Source: JAJUJL01 sp041736465 (GTDB lineage Bacteria; Chloroflexota; Anaerolineae; Anaerolineales; UBA4823). From it: a stretch of 64,000 nt of DNA. The notes beneath the pieces are model-generated. The model was not told where the DNA came from, ran no database searches, and saw only the letters and a list, made by a program, of their open reading frames with translations. A program made the position numbers and the translations under genes. Position 1 is the first letter of the stretch. Every line of letters begins with the position of its first letter. The stretch is from contig JBGSTO010000462.1 of assembly GCA_041736465.1 (NCBI GenBank), positions 186,001 through 250,000 on the forward strand, written 5' to 3'. Positions 1-8,150 of this stretch are shown piece after piece.

Positions 1-1268
1 GAGAGATATGCAAGCTGGTCGCCCAAACCAAAGGTCAGGTAGCGCCAGCCTTGGTGCTCTGCTTGTGCCAGAAAATCAACGATCGGCTGCATATTCAATT
101 GAGTTGGTTGGGTGGGCATCCAGGTAGGGATCAGCCCGATGAGCAAGGCGATAAAGATTGCCACTGCCAAAAAGCCGCGATGCAACGTCATTATCAGGTG
201 CCCGGTGTGCGGTTTACGAGGCGCATGCACCCAGGTCGCCAATTTCCGGCGAAAATCAACGGCGAAGACACCAAAATACGGCAGCAAAAGCAGTGACGCC
301 CACAAAGCGAAACGGTCGAAGGTCAACCAGGTCCAGGCTTCGCCAAATAACAGGCGCGGCAAGGGGGTCGTGCCTCCAAGCCCGAGAATGAACAGGCCGG
401 CAAATGCCGCAGCTACTCCCCGCGAAAGTTTGCCCCGGCCAATCCACGGCAAGAGCGGGATCAAAGGGATGAGCAAGCCATACACGGGTAAGAAAAAAAG
501 CACAAAGGCCAGGGATTCCTGGAAAAAATTGCTGCGAGAGAGATGGTCGATGGGTGTCTGCAGGCTTTGCTGAGCGCCCCACTGCCAGAAAGGAAAAATA
601 ACCAGCCAACTCGCAGCGGCTGCCAGCACGCCTACGACTGCCAGGCGCGTAAAAACAGTACGCCGGCTGGCCTTCTTTTTATACAGTATCTGCAGGATCG
701 CTGCGCCTGCCAGCCACGGAATCGCTAAAAGCGTCGCGTGGTGGGCAGCCATCATCGCCGCGAACAAGGATACCGCCACTGCCGCAGTGAGAGGCGCCCC
801 ATCCCTGATGAAATGCACCAGCGCTGCAATCGCAAACAAGGCTCCCAGCAATGCTGCCAGCGTTGGCAGCTGTCCAAAGACATGTGCGCTTAAGAAAAGA
901 GAAGGCAGCAAAGCGGACGCATATGCGGCATAGCTGCTGGCATCCCGCCCAGCAAAGATGCGGCAGAATGCATATACTGCCGAGGGATAGGCGCTCAAGA
1001 CCCCCCATAGCACCAGGGCAAAGCCGGCATCCACACCGGTGATTCGACCGATCAGTGCGATCAACTGGTGCAGGAGGGGTGGGTAGGAGGTGACCGTAAA
1101 TCCGGTGTACCAGCGGGTTTCCCACAACGACCACCAATCTTGCAGATAGTGGTCAGCAAAGAACATATGGTGATAAGCATCGTAGCTGAGGCGGTAGCGG
1201 GCCGTCAAAATCAATAAGCCGTGCAGGCTGAACGCAAGCAGAGTGGCTTTAAGCACCCGACGAGGCAT
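1..1268 (-). CDS. Multispanning membrane protein, C-terminus outside window
   Basis: The minus-strand frame opens at an ATG at 1266-1268 and stays open for at least 422 codons to the window edge, so the 3' end is missing. The N-terminus (MPRRVLKATLLAFSL) starts with a membrane segment. After it come a soluble stretch with 'SYDAYHHMFFADHYL', 'ETRWYTGF' and 'SYPPLLHQL', then many Leu/Ala/Phe-rich segments. This Asp/His-Trp-Tyr-YPPL pattern is typical of the large polytopic proteins with a '6-pyruvoyl-tetrahydropterin synthase related' membrane domain (PF10131), thought to be glycosyltransferase-like. Its ATG shares one base with the stop of the upstream glycosyltransferase (TGATG), so the two are translationally coupled and probably work in the same glycan or glycolipid pathway. 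Membrane location is clear; the enzymatic role is inference. Confidence 0.75.
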   Translation of the reverse strand, partial: MPRRVLKATLLAFSLHGLLILTARYRLSYDAYHHMFFADHYLQDWWSLWETRWYTGFTVTSYPPLLHQLIALIGRITGVDAGFALVLWGVLSAYPSAVYAFCRIFAGRDASSYAAYASALLPSLFLSAHVFGQLPTLAALLGALFAIAALVHFIRDGAPLTAAVAVSLFAAMMAAHHATLLAIPWLAGAAILQILYKKKASRRTVFTRLAVVGVLAAAASWLVIFPFWQWGAQQSLQTPIDHLSRSNFFQESLAFVLFFLPVYGLLIPLIPLLPWIGRGKLSRGVAAAFAGLFILGLGGTTPLPRLLFGEAWTWLTFDRFALWASLLLLPYFGVFAVDFRRKLATWVHAPRKPHTGHLIMTLHRGFLAVAIFIALLIGLIPTWMPTQPTQLNMQPIVDFLAQAEHQGWRYLTFGLGDQLAYL

Positions 1269-2464
1269 CAAGAGGCCTCCAGGCTGACGCCAGCGGGGAG
1301 CTGGAGGCGTGAGGTGCGACCGCGGATTTCCAGGGCATGGTTGAATGCCTGGAGGTACGCCCGGCAGGTATCCTGAGGATGGTGGCGCTGGATGACCTGA
1401 ATATTGCCCATCGCCTGCCTGGCGCGCAGCTCTCTCGAATCGAGCAGCTGTTTAATCGCCTTTATCAATCCCTGCACATCGCCAGAACGAAACAGATTCA
1501 CGCTCAGTTGATTCTCTTTAATCGACGCGACGGTCTCTGCCAGATCGGATGCCACCATTGCTCGCCCCCAAGCCGCCGCCTGCCACACCACGCTCGACGA
1601 TCCTGTCGATGCCTGGTAGGGGAGCACAACGATCTGGCAGCTCTCGAATATACTTCGCACCTGTGCTTCGCCGACCTGACCTAACCACCGAATACCCTGT
1701 GGGTGCCGGGAAGTGTTTTTCACCTTTTCCAGGTAGCCCGGAAAGCGTATGTGTTCTGCGCCTGCGATTGTCAGCCTCAGCGCAGGGTAAGAGCGTTTCA
1801 GCTCAGAAAATGCAGACAGAAGCACTTCAAGGCCTTTGAATGGCGCCAGGGTAGTGAAGAAAAGCAGCTCGGGCTGGTTAGATTCGGGCAGTAGTTCTGG
1901 AGAGTGATAGGAGCCGAGCGGAATGTGCATGAAGTGATTGTTGCTGAAGCGTGATCTTAGCCAGTCGAGATAGCGTTTGAGGGTGACGCAGGTGACATCT
2001 GCGCGTGTGGCAAGGGTTGTCAATAATCGCGCTCCGCTGCGAGCCAGGGCGCCGCCGGGTGCTTTGAGCGAACGAAGATCGCTCAGCTCCGGAACCTCAT
2101 GCAGGGTGACGACAGCAGGTATTCCCATGCGCCGGGTCAGGAAGACGCTGTAATATCCTGACAAATTTGCCATCGGGACTCGCCCAAAGACGCTGGCGCC
2201 GATGTTGAACCACGCCAGGTCTGGCTGCAAGCTCCTCAAACGGGCGGCGATGCTAAAGCCCGCATTCCATCGATCGTGCTCCCACCCTTGCTGCGCGTGG
2301 ATCACAGGCGGAAGACTCTCACCGGCGGTGTAGGTCTGGTGAGGAGTCAAAATCGTGATTTGAGAAAAGACGCCAGAGGCTGCAAGTAGGCGGCTGACGT
2401 GAAAACCGTACTGTCCGATCCCGGTAATTTTCGGTGGGTAAGGGGTTACAATTGCCAGCCGCAT
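1268..2464 (-). CDS. GT4-type glycosyltransferase (398 aa)
   Basis: Two-domain GT-B glycosyltransferase. The N-terminal domain begins MRLAIVTPYPPKITGIGQYG, the usual glycine-rich loop of family 4 enzymes after the first strand. The C-terminal donor-binding domain has 'LLFFTTLAPFKGLEVLLSA', 'LTIAGAEH' and 'IRWLGQVGEAQV', followed by a degenerate E-x7-E region. Length matches the family. It would transfer a sugar from a nucleotide-sugar to a lipid or glycan acceptor at the cytoplasmic membrane face; donor and acceptor cannot be told. The gene is first in a minus-strand unit and is coupled to the downstream membrane protein by a TGATG overlap. No good Shine-Dalgarno precedes the ATG, so the start is less certain than the family call. 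Confidence 0.85.
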   Translation of the reverse strand: MRLAIVTPYPPKITGIGQYGFHVSRLLAASGVFSQITILTPHQTYTAGESLPPVIHAQQGWEHDRWNAGFSIAARLRSLQPDLAWFNIGASVFGRVPMANLSGYYSVFLTRRMGIPAVVTLHEVPELSDLRSLKAPGGALARSGARLLTTLATRADVTCVTLKRYLDWLRSRFSNNHFMHIPLGSYHSPELLPESNQPELLFFTTLAPFKGLEVLLSAFSELKRSYPALRLTIAGAEHIRFPGYLEKVKNTSRHPQGIRWLGQVGEAQVRSIFESCQIVVLPYQASTGSSSVVWQAAAWGRAMVASDLAETVASIKENQLSVNLFRSGDVQGLIKAIKQLLDSRELRARQAMGNIQVIQRHHPQDTCRAYLQAFNHALEIRGRTSRLQLPAGVSLEAS

Positions 2465-2486
2465 GGCGTAAAATAGGGAGGTATAT

Positions 2487-2531
2487 CTGACAAAATCGAG
2501 TAAATTAGGGTATATTTTTCCGGTCTATAAT
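2487..2531 (+). promoter_or_regulatory. Candidate promoter for the 2554-7483 operon
   Basis: CTGACA at 2487-2492 and TATATT at 2511-2516 are spaced 18 bases apart. A second, consensus TATAAT lies at 2526-2531, without an obvious -35. Both sit in the 89-base gap between two divergent genes and point toward the nucleotidyltransferase at 2554. The call is by eye from sigma-70-type consensus only. Confidence 0.4.
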
Positions 2532-2553
2532 ACTACAAAGCAGGCAGTCATCG

Positions 2554-3435
2554 ATGAATTTAGAAAAGGCGATCTTATTGACAGTTACGTATGCGGATAT
2601 TTTCAATTACCCGCTTACTGTGAATGAGATGCACCGCTACCTGATTGGGCAGACGGCAGCGATTGAGGAAGTATACGCATCTGCGTGCAAAATGGCTTCA
2701 TTAAACCAGGTGGGTATATATTTTCACCTGTCTGGCAGGGGAGAGATAATTGCTTGCCGAGAGCGGCGAGCGCGTGCTTCAGCCCTGCTCTGGCAGAGCG
2801 CTCTCGCATATAAACACCTGTTGGCGCAAATTCCTTATGTACGTATGCTGGCGATCACGGGTTCATTGGCGGTGAACAACAGCGATCAGGATGATGATAT
2901 TGATCTGCTGGTGGTCACGGATCCGGGTCGTTTGTGGATGTGCCGGGCTATGATGATGCTGGTCGTGCGCTATGCTCTATTAAGGGGCGTCAGGTTATGC
3001 GCGAATTACCTGGTCAGCACACGCTCCCTTGAATTTCCTGACAAAAACTTGTACGCAGCCCATGAGCTGGCTCAAATGGTGCCGCTTACCGGATTGGAGA
3101 TCTACGATGAGATCTGGCGGCAAAATGCATGGGTACAGGCGTATCTTCCCAATGCTTCCGGGGCTCTGCTATCACCTGTCCGTCAGGATGAGGCTGACCA
3201 GCGCATGCCCCTGCGTGCATTTCTGGAAGCAGCCTTGCGCCATCCGGCTGTAGATCGTGTCGAAAGCTGGGAAATGAATCGGAAAATCGCCCGCTTTTCA
3301 CGCGAGCAGAGAGGCAGCCTGGAATCCGGATTTTCGGCAGATTACTGCAAAGGGCATGCTCACCGCCACCAGCAGCGCACGGGGGCGGCTCTGGCGGAAC
3401 GGCTGAAAATCACCTCCATGGAGGCCGGCCGGTGA
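2554..3435 (+). CDS. Nucleotidyltransferase-fold protein (293 aa)
   Basis: Residues 102-121 contain the polymerase-beta-type signature: Gly103-Ser104, then an Asp-rich loop with Asp115-x-Asp117 followed by 'LLVVT'. This is the metal-binding GS...DxD pattern of minimal nucleotidyltransferases. About 85 residues before it (MNLEKAILLTVTYADIFNYP) look like a small helical or winged-helix domain often seen in front of these proteins in glycan and radical-SAM clusters. The C-terminus is basic and helical. It probably transfers a nucleotidyl group to a small molecule or protein, but the substrate is unknown. The stop overlaps the next gene's GTG start by four bases (GTGA), so it is the first member of a coupled operon. 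Shine-Dalgarno is weak. Confidence 0.7.
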   Translation: MNLEKAILLTVTYADIFNYPLTVNEMHRYLIGQTAAIEEVYASACKMASLNQVGIYFHLSGRGEIIACRERRARASALLWQSALAYKHLLAQIPYVRMLAITGSLAVNNSDQDDDIDLLVVTDPGRLWMCRAMMMLVVRYALLRGVRLCANYLVSTRSLEFPDKNLYAAHELAQMVPLTGLEIYDEIWRQNAWVQAYLPNASGALLSPVRQDEADQRMPLRAFLEAALRHPAVDRVESWEMNRKIARFSREQRGSLESGFSADYCKGHAHRHQQRTGAALAERLKITSMEAGR

Positions 3436-4937
3436 CGCAGGTCTTACTCGGGCAGTCCTATTTCCTGCGCTTTGATCCAAAGCTGTGGCAAGCCGTGCAG
3501 CCGTACCCTCCTTTGGGCACGATGTACGCGGCCAGCTTTTTGAGAGAGCGTGGATATTCCGTGGCGCTCTTCGATGCCATGTTGGCTGAGTCTGAAGAAG
3601 AATGGGCAGAGGCGTTGGATAAGTATCACCCCCAATTTGCCGTACTTTTCGAAGACAATTTTAACTATTTATCGAAAATGTGTTTACTGCGCATGCGCCA
3701 GGCGGCATTTTGTATGATCCACATGGCGAAGCAGCGCGGCTGCAAGGTGATCTTGTGCGGAGCCGATGCGACCGATCATGCCGATGCCTACCTGAAGCAA
3801 GGCGCAGACTTCGTTTTACTCGGCGAAGGAGAAGGAACGCTGGTCGAGCTTCTGGGGTGGCTGGAGGGCAGGTCTGAAAAGCCGCTCGAGCAAATCCTGG
3901 GGTTAGCGTATACCGGTGAGAACGGTGTTGTAGCGCGTACCGCGCGCCGCGCGGATATCCGTGATCTGGATGCGCTGCCATTTCCCGCATGGGATCTGGT
4001 GGATGTGCCCGCCTACCGCAAGATCTGGCTGGACAAGCACGGATATTATTCGATGAATATGGTTACCACGCGCGGCTGTCCATTTCACTGCAACTGGTGC
4101 GCCAAGCCGATATGGGGACAGCGTTATAACTCGCGCAGCCCGCAGGATGTAGTCGCAGAAATGAGCTGGCTGAAAGAAACCTACCAGCCCGATCACATCT
4201 GGTTTGCCGATGACATATTCGGTCTGAAGCCCGGGTGGTTGAGACGATTTGGTGAGCTGGCATCAGAAAAGCAAGCGCAAATCCCCTTCAAGTGTCTCAG
4301 CCGTGCGGATTTGCTTATTCGTCCGGGAGAAGTGGACGCTTTGCGCATAGCCGGGGCACAGACGGTGTGGTTAGGGGCTGAGTCAGGGTCGCAAGAAATT
4401 CTGGATGCAATGGATAAGGGCACGCGAGTAGAACAAATCCGAGAAGCCGCTCGCTTGCTAAAATCCGTAGGAATTCGCGCCTGCTTTTTCCTGCAGTTTG
4501 GGTATCCCGGGGAGACCTGGACGGATATCCAGAAAACCATGCAGCTGGTGTGGGAGGAAATGCCAGATGACATCGGCATCTCCATCTCATACCCCATGCC
4601 GGGAACCAGGTTCTTTGAGGCGGTCAGTCTCCAGATGGGAGACAAACAAAACTGGCAGGATTCCAGTGACCTGGCGATGCTGTACCATGGAACCTTTTCC
4701 ACAGAATTCTATCGCCTGCTGCACCGCAGGGTTCACAGCGAATTCCGGGCACGCCAGGCCTGGCGTGGGTTGAGAAAGCGGCTCAACGGACAGCAGGCTT
4801 TACGATGGCTGTATCACTCGCTCAGGCTGCCATATCTACGCTGGCGGCTGCACCGTTTGCAAAGAGTGCAAAACCAGGTGTTTCGTATGCGACACCTGCC
4901 GCAGGAGCAGGCAGCCCAACCGACGCCTCAAGAATAG
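3432..4937 (+). CDS. B12-binding-domain radical SAM protein (501 aa)
   Basis: Starts at a GTG inside the previous stop. Residues about 20-145 form a B12-binding-type Rossmann domain ('YPPLGTMYAASFLRERGYS', 'KVILCGADAT', 'FVLLGEGEGTLVELL'), without the DxHxxG motif, as is usual in the BchE/HpnJ-like class. The radical SAM core follows, with the 4Fe-4S ligands Cys216, Cys220 and Cys223 in 'TTRGCPFHCNWC'; later 'WFADDIFG' and 'GAESGSQEILDAM' fit the core barrel. The C-terminal 130 residues are basic. Such enzymes methylate unreactive carbons or rearrange carbon skeletons. Neighbours (nucleotidyltransferase, two methyltransferases, nucleoside phosphorylase) suggest tailoring of a nucleoside, lipid or glycan, but no product can be named. 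Confidence 0.85.
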   Translation: MTQVLLGQSYFLRFDPKLWQAVQPYPPLGTMYAASFLRERGYSVALFDAMLAESEEEWAEALDKYHPQFAVLFEDNFNYLSKMCLLRMRQAAFCMIHMAKQRGCKVILCGADATDHADAYLKQGADFVLLGEGEGTLVELLGWLEGRSEKPLEQILGLAYTGENGVVARTARRADIRDLDALPFPAWDLVDVPAYRKIWLDKHGYYSMNMVTTRGCPFHCNWCAKPIWGQRYNSRSPQDVVAEMSWLKETYQPDHIWFADDIFGLKPGWLRRFGELASEKQAQIPFKCLSRADLLIRPGEVDALRIAGAQTVWLGAESGSQEILDAMDKGTRVEQIREAARLLKSVGIRACFFLQFGYPGETWTDIQKTMQLVWEEMPDDIGISISYPMPGTRFFEAVSLQMGDKQNWQDSSDLAMLYHGTFSTEFYRLLHRRVHSEFRARQAWRGLRKRLNGQQALRWLYHSLRLPYLRWRLHRLQRVQNQVFRMRHLPQEQAAQPTPQE

Positions 4938-4939
4938 TA

Positions 4940-5755
4940 ATGCAAACCTCGAATGATGTGATTGCTGAAGCATTTTCGCGAACGGCTGCTCGTTATGACG
5001 CCTTCGCCCAGGATCACCCTCACCTGGCACGTTTACGCAGCAAAGTTTACGCGCATATCGAGCAGGTGCTGCCAGCAGGAGCGCGCATCCTGGAATTGAA
5101 TGCCGGCACGGGTATCGATGCGCTTGAGCTGGCTCGAAGAGGCTACCAGGTGCATGCCACCGACATCTCTGCCGGAATGCTGGCACGCGCCCGAACGAAA
5201 ATCGATCAATTCCAGCTAAATCACAAGGTCAGTTTGCAGCAGTGCTCGTTCACCGATCTGCACCTGGTGGAGGGCGCTCCCTATGACGCGGTTTTCTCCA
5301 ACCTGGGCGGACTGAACTGCATCCCTGATCTGTGGCCTGTGATTCGCGAGTTGGATCACGTTCTGCAGCCTGGCGGCACGCTTACCTGGGTGTTGATGCC
5401 GCCTGTCTGTCTGTGGGAGATGGCGGAGGTGCTGCGCGGCAACTTTCGCCTCGCTTTCCGGCGTTTCCACCGCGGCGGTGTCATGTCTCACCTGGAGGGT
5501 TTGACCTTTCCGGTGTATTACTACTCTCCCCGGCGAGTGCTGGATTGGCTTGACGCTGATTTTGAGCTGGTGAAGCTTGAGGGGCTATCGGTGATTACAC
5601 CCACTGCCGAAAGTAAGAACTTTGCAAAACAGTATCCAGGCATTTACCGCCTTCTTTGCTGGTTGGACGACCGGCTTAGCCCTCTCCCGCCGTGGTGGGG
5701 ATGGGGAGATTTTTTTATCGTGACGATGCGCTATAAGGCAAACCCAAAAATATGA
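4940..5755 (+). CDS. Class I SAM-dependent methyltransferase (271 aa)
   Basis: The ATG at 4940 lies two bases after the previous stop and is preferred over a longer frame that would run far into the radical SAM gene. Motif I is 'ILELNAGTGIDALELARRG' (residues about 49-67), with Asn replacing the more common Gly; the acidic end of strand 2 is 'VHATDISAGMLARA', and motif IV-like 'YDAVFSNLGGLNCI' follows. The C-terminal half carries an aromatic-rich segment ('FPVYYYSPRRVLDWL') probably lining a hydrophobic acceptor. It would methylate a small molecule or lipid using SAM. Its stop overlaps the next ATG by four bases (ATGA), so it is translationally coupled in the operon. Confidence 0.85.
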   Translation: MQTSNDVIAEAFSRTAARYDAFAQDHPHLARLRSKVYAHIEQVLPAGARILELNAGTGIDALELARRGYQVHATDISAGMLARARTKIDQFQLNHKVSLQQCSFTDLHLVEGAPYDAVFSNLGGLNCIPDLWPVIRELDHVLQPGGTLTWVLMPPVCLWEMAEVLRGNFRLAFRRFHRGGVMSHLEGLTFPVYYYSPRRVLDWLDADFELVKLEGLSVITPTAESKNFAKQYPGIYRLLCWLDDRLSPLPPWWGWGDFFIVTMRYKANPKI

Positions 5756-6528
5756 ATTTTCCCAATTACCCGGCAAAGACCAGTGCCCCATCGATTCTGA
5801 GGGCAGAAGATATCGTTGCCTACCGGGCGCGTTTGGGGCGCATGCCGGATCTGCATGCCCCCAAAGGTGCCTTATTCTGTCTGGAGAGAGGCCTGCCGCA
5901 GCGCATGCGCTGGCGTGTTCCCGTGCGCAGTGCCGGCAGCATGAACGCCGAAGTATACGAGACGAAGCGCACCAGGTCTCCTGTGGCGATAATGACCAAT
6001 TTTGGTGGGGGGTCGCCAATCGTCGTGGAATTGGCTGAAGAATTGGCTGTCATGGGTATTCGCAAGATGGTTTTGATGACCTGGGGAGGTGCGCTCCAGC
6101 CGGACTTGAAACCTGGAGATATCGTGGTTTGCGATCGGGCTGTTCGTGACGACGGTGCTTCGCATCACTACTTGCCGGCTGAAAAATATATACAGGCTGA
6201 CTCGCAGCTGGTGGATCAGCTTGAAGCCGCCATCCGGAAGCGCGGCGCGGCTTGCTCCATAGGAGCTACCTGGACGACAGATGCACCCTACCGGGAAACT
6301 GCCGAGGAGATCCGGCAGTACCAATCCGAGGGTATACAGACGGTGGAGATGGAATCGTCGGGGTTGTTCACTGTTGGGCGAGTGCGCGGTGTGCAAACAG
6401 CCTCGGTCGTCGTCATCATGGACAACCTGGCGAGCCTGACCTGGCAGGTTCCCGAGCAGTTGGATCAGATTCAACGCTCATTGGAATTGGTATATCAGGC
6501 GGCGATCAGTGTGCTGGGGGAGTCTTGA
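5752..6528 (+). CDS. Nucleoside phosphorylase, PNP/UDP family (258 aa)
   Basis: Matches the PNP_UDP_1 fold in order: 'VAIMTNFGGGSPIVVELAEE' for the phosphate and ribose pocket, 'VLMTWGGALQPDLKPGDIVV', and the family signature 'TVEMESSGLF' with the Glu that contacts ribose 2'/3' hydroxyls. Length fits the family. It would cleave a nucleoside (or nucleoside-like adduct) with phosphate to base and ribose-1-phosphate; base specificity cannot be read. The ATG overlaps the previous stop (ATGA). Its presence among methyltransferases and a radical SAM enzyme could mean salvage of a SAM by-product (5'-deoxyadenosine or methylthioadenosine) or processing of a modified nucleoside; that is inference. Confidence 0.85.
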   Translation: MNFPNYPAKTSAPSILRAEDIVAYRARLGRMPDLHAPKGALFCLERGLPQRMRWRVPVRSAGSMNAEVYETKRTRSPVAIMTNFGGGSPIVVELAEELAVMGIRKMVLMTWGGALQPDLKPGDIVVCDRAVRDDGASHHYLPAEKYIQADSQLVDQLEAAIRKRGAACSIGATWTTDAPYRETAEEIRQYQSEGIQTVEMESSGLFTVGRVRGVQTASVVVIMDNLASLTWQVPEQLDQIQRSLELVYQAAISVLGES

Positions 6529-6532
6529 GCAG

Positions 6533-7483
6533 ATGAATGGAATGTTCACGTTCGCTTGCCCGCGCTGCCTTGGCGATCTGGAAAGCGTCGAGTCGGGAGT
6601 CCTGCGTTGTTCTCGCGATGAGATGGAGTACGAATGCCGGGATGGTATCTGGCGGTTCATCCTTCCTGAGCGGATGTCTCACTTTGAACCCTTTGTAAAA
6701 GATTACGAGAGCATTCGCAGACAAGAAGGGCGTGGGGCCGAATCACCTGAATACTACCGGGCATTGCCCTACCGGGATCTAAGCGGGAAACGATCTGCTG
6801 ATTGGCGCATACGGGCTGCCAGCTCCCGGGTATTGCTCAAGCAGGTCGTGGCGCCAATGGAGGCCCGGCTGAAGCGTGCGCTGCAAATCCTTGAATTGGG
6901 GGCGGGAAATGGTTGGCTCTCTAACCGGCTCTCACAGCGCGGCCATCAGGTGGCGGCTTTGGATCTGGCTGTGAATGATTTTGATGGATTGGGTTGTTAT
7001 CGCTTTTATGAGAGCAGGTTTACACTATTGCAGGCGGAATTCGACCGGATACCGTTTCGTCTGGAATCTGTGGACATGGTGATCTACAATGCATCTTTCC
7101 ATTATTCCGAGGATTACCACCAAACGCTGGCCCAAGGGCTGCGAGTAATGCGGCAAGACGGCTTTGTAGTTATCCTGGATACCCCGGTCTATCACCAATC
7201 CCGCAGCGGAGCGCAGATGGTACAGGAGAGGCAATCGGCTTTCCTGCAAGCGTATGGATTGCGATCGGATGCCTTGCACAGCGAGAATTACCTGACCTAT
7301 GAACAATTAGGGCTGGTAGGAAAAAGATTGCAGATGCAGTGGAAAATCTTGACCCCATTCTATGGTTTTCGCTGGGTATTTCGTCCCTTCCTCGCCCGCA
7401 TCCTAGGGCGGCGAGAACCGGCAAAATTTCACGTCATCGTTGGCAGGACTAGTCCGAATGATCGCCCAATCACCCCTCTGTGA
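6533..7483 (+). CDS. Methyltransferase with N-terminal zinc-ribbon-like domain (316 aa)
   Basis: Start at ATG 6533 is chosen because GGGGGAG at 6516-6522 gives a good ribosome site; a longer frame from 6509 would overlap the previous gene. Residues 1-45 form a Trm112/zinc-ribbon-like module ('FTFACPRCLGDLE' ... 'LRCSRDEMEYEC'). The class I SAM domain has motif I 'ILELGAGNGWLSNRLSQRG', strand 2 'VAALDLAVNDFDGLG', motif IV 'VDMVIYNASFHY' and a post-motif helix 'GLRVMRQDGFVVILDTP'. This domain order is common in polyketide, glycan and lipid clusters. It is last in the operon starting at 2554. Substrate unknown. Confidence 0.85.
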   Translation: MNGMFTFACPRCLGDLESVESGVLRCSRDEMEYECRDGIWRFILPERMSHFEPFVKDYESIRRQEGRGAESPEYYRALPYRDLSGKRSADWRIRAASSRVLLKQVVAPMEARLKRALQILELGAGNGWLSNRLSQRGHQVAALDLAVNDFDGLGCYRFYESRFTLLQAEFDRIPFRLESVDMVIYNASFHYSEDYHQTLAQGLRVMRQDGFVVILDTPVYHQSRSGAQMVQERQSAFLQAYGLRSDALHSENYLTYEQLGLVGKRLQMQWKILTPFYGFRWVFRPFLARILGRREPAKFHVIVGRTSPNDRPITPL

Positions 7484-7585
7484 TGAACCCGATCATGCTT
7501 ATAGTTGATAGTAAATAGACTGGAAATCGCTATGATTCTATTAAGGATCGTGTGATCAGACTTATTCTGTCGTGGAGGCGAATCG

Positions 7586-7984
7586 ATGAAGAAACATCTG
7601 ATATTAATTGCAGTTTTCATTATGGCGCTGGTTGTTTTGAGCGGCTGCGGGCCGAAGAGCGTTGATCTCTCAGTAGAGATGACCGATTTCAAGTTCGACC
7701 CTGATACCTTCACAGTGCCTGCCGGTTCCACGGTGAATTTAGAGATGCACAATATGGGCTCTCTTGAGCACGAGTACGTGATCATGATATTCGGGAAAGA
7801 TGCAACCATCCCCTTCGATGATGACGATGAGCCAAACGTGTACTGGGAGCACGAGTTAGAAACAGGCGAAGAGGAAACGGTAACATTCACCGCCCCGAGC
7901 GAGCCAGGTGAGTACAATGTTGTGTGCGGGACTGCGGGCCATCTTGAGGCCGGGATGCGGGCGACCTTAATTGTAACCCCGTAG
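7586..7984 (+). CDS. Cupredoxin-fold lipoprotein (132 aa)
   Basis: The N-terminus is a lipoprotein signal with lipobox 'LSGC' (Cys20), so the protein is anchored on the outer face of the membrane. The mature part is a plastocyanin/azurin-like domain: 'FKFDPDTFTVPAGSTVNLEM', then a His in 'SLEHEY', and the C-terminal loop 'VVCGTAGHLEAGM' with the Cys-His-Met set of a type 1 copper site. It probably shuttles electrons or handles copper outside the cell. An acidic stretch ('PFDDDDEP') sits between the ligands. GTGGAGG upstream provides a ribosome site. It appears monocistronic: a weak promoter-like region lies upstream and a terminator follows at 8018. Confidence 0.9.
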   Translation: MKKHLILIAVFIMALVVLSGCGPKSVDLSVEMTDFKFDPDTFTVPAGSTVNLEMHNMGSLEHEYVIMIFGKDATIPFDDDDEPNVYWEHELETGEEETVTFTAPSEPGEYNVVCGTAGHLEAGMRATLIVTP

Positions 7985-8017
7985 AAATTCGAAGAACATT
8001 CGCATATATTCTCCTTT

Positions 8018-8060
8018 GCACCACCACCGAGCGTTCACCGGTGGTGGTGCTTTGGTTGTT
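8018..8060 (+). terminator. Rho-independent terminator after the cupredoxin gene
   Basis: A perfect 12-base inverted repeat (8018-8029 with 8039-8050, arms gcaccaccaccg / cggtggtggtgc) encloses a 9-base loop and is followed by the T-rich tttggttgttt. Confidence 0.85.
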
Positions 8061-8090
8061 TGAAACCTGAGGAAAGTTTAGACGTATAAT
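8060..8090 (+). promoter_or_regulatory. Candidate promoter for the ABC transporter operon
   Basis: TTGAAA at 8060-8065 and a consensus TATAAT at 8085-8090, spaced 19 bases apart, lie about 60 bases before the ATPase start at 8151 and right after the preceding terminator. Confidence 0.55.
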
Positions 8091-8150
8091 GAAATAGCCG
8101 GGCATCTGGGTGGGGCTCTCGGAAATTGCTTCGTATGAGTGGGAGGCAGT

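Noticed and set aside
112..1137. Several short frames on both strands near the window start
   Set aside because: They lie across one long minus-strand membrane-protein frame (1268 to beyond position 1) that has consistent hydrophobic segments and a coupled start.
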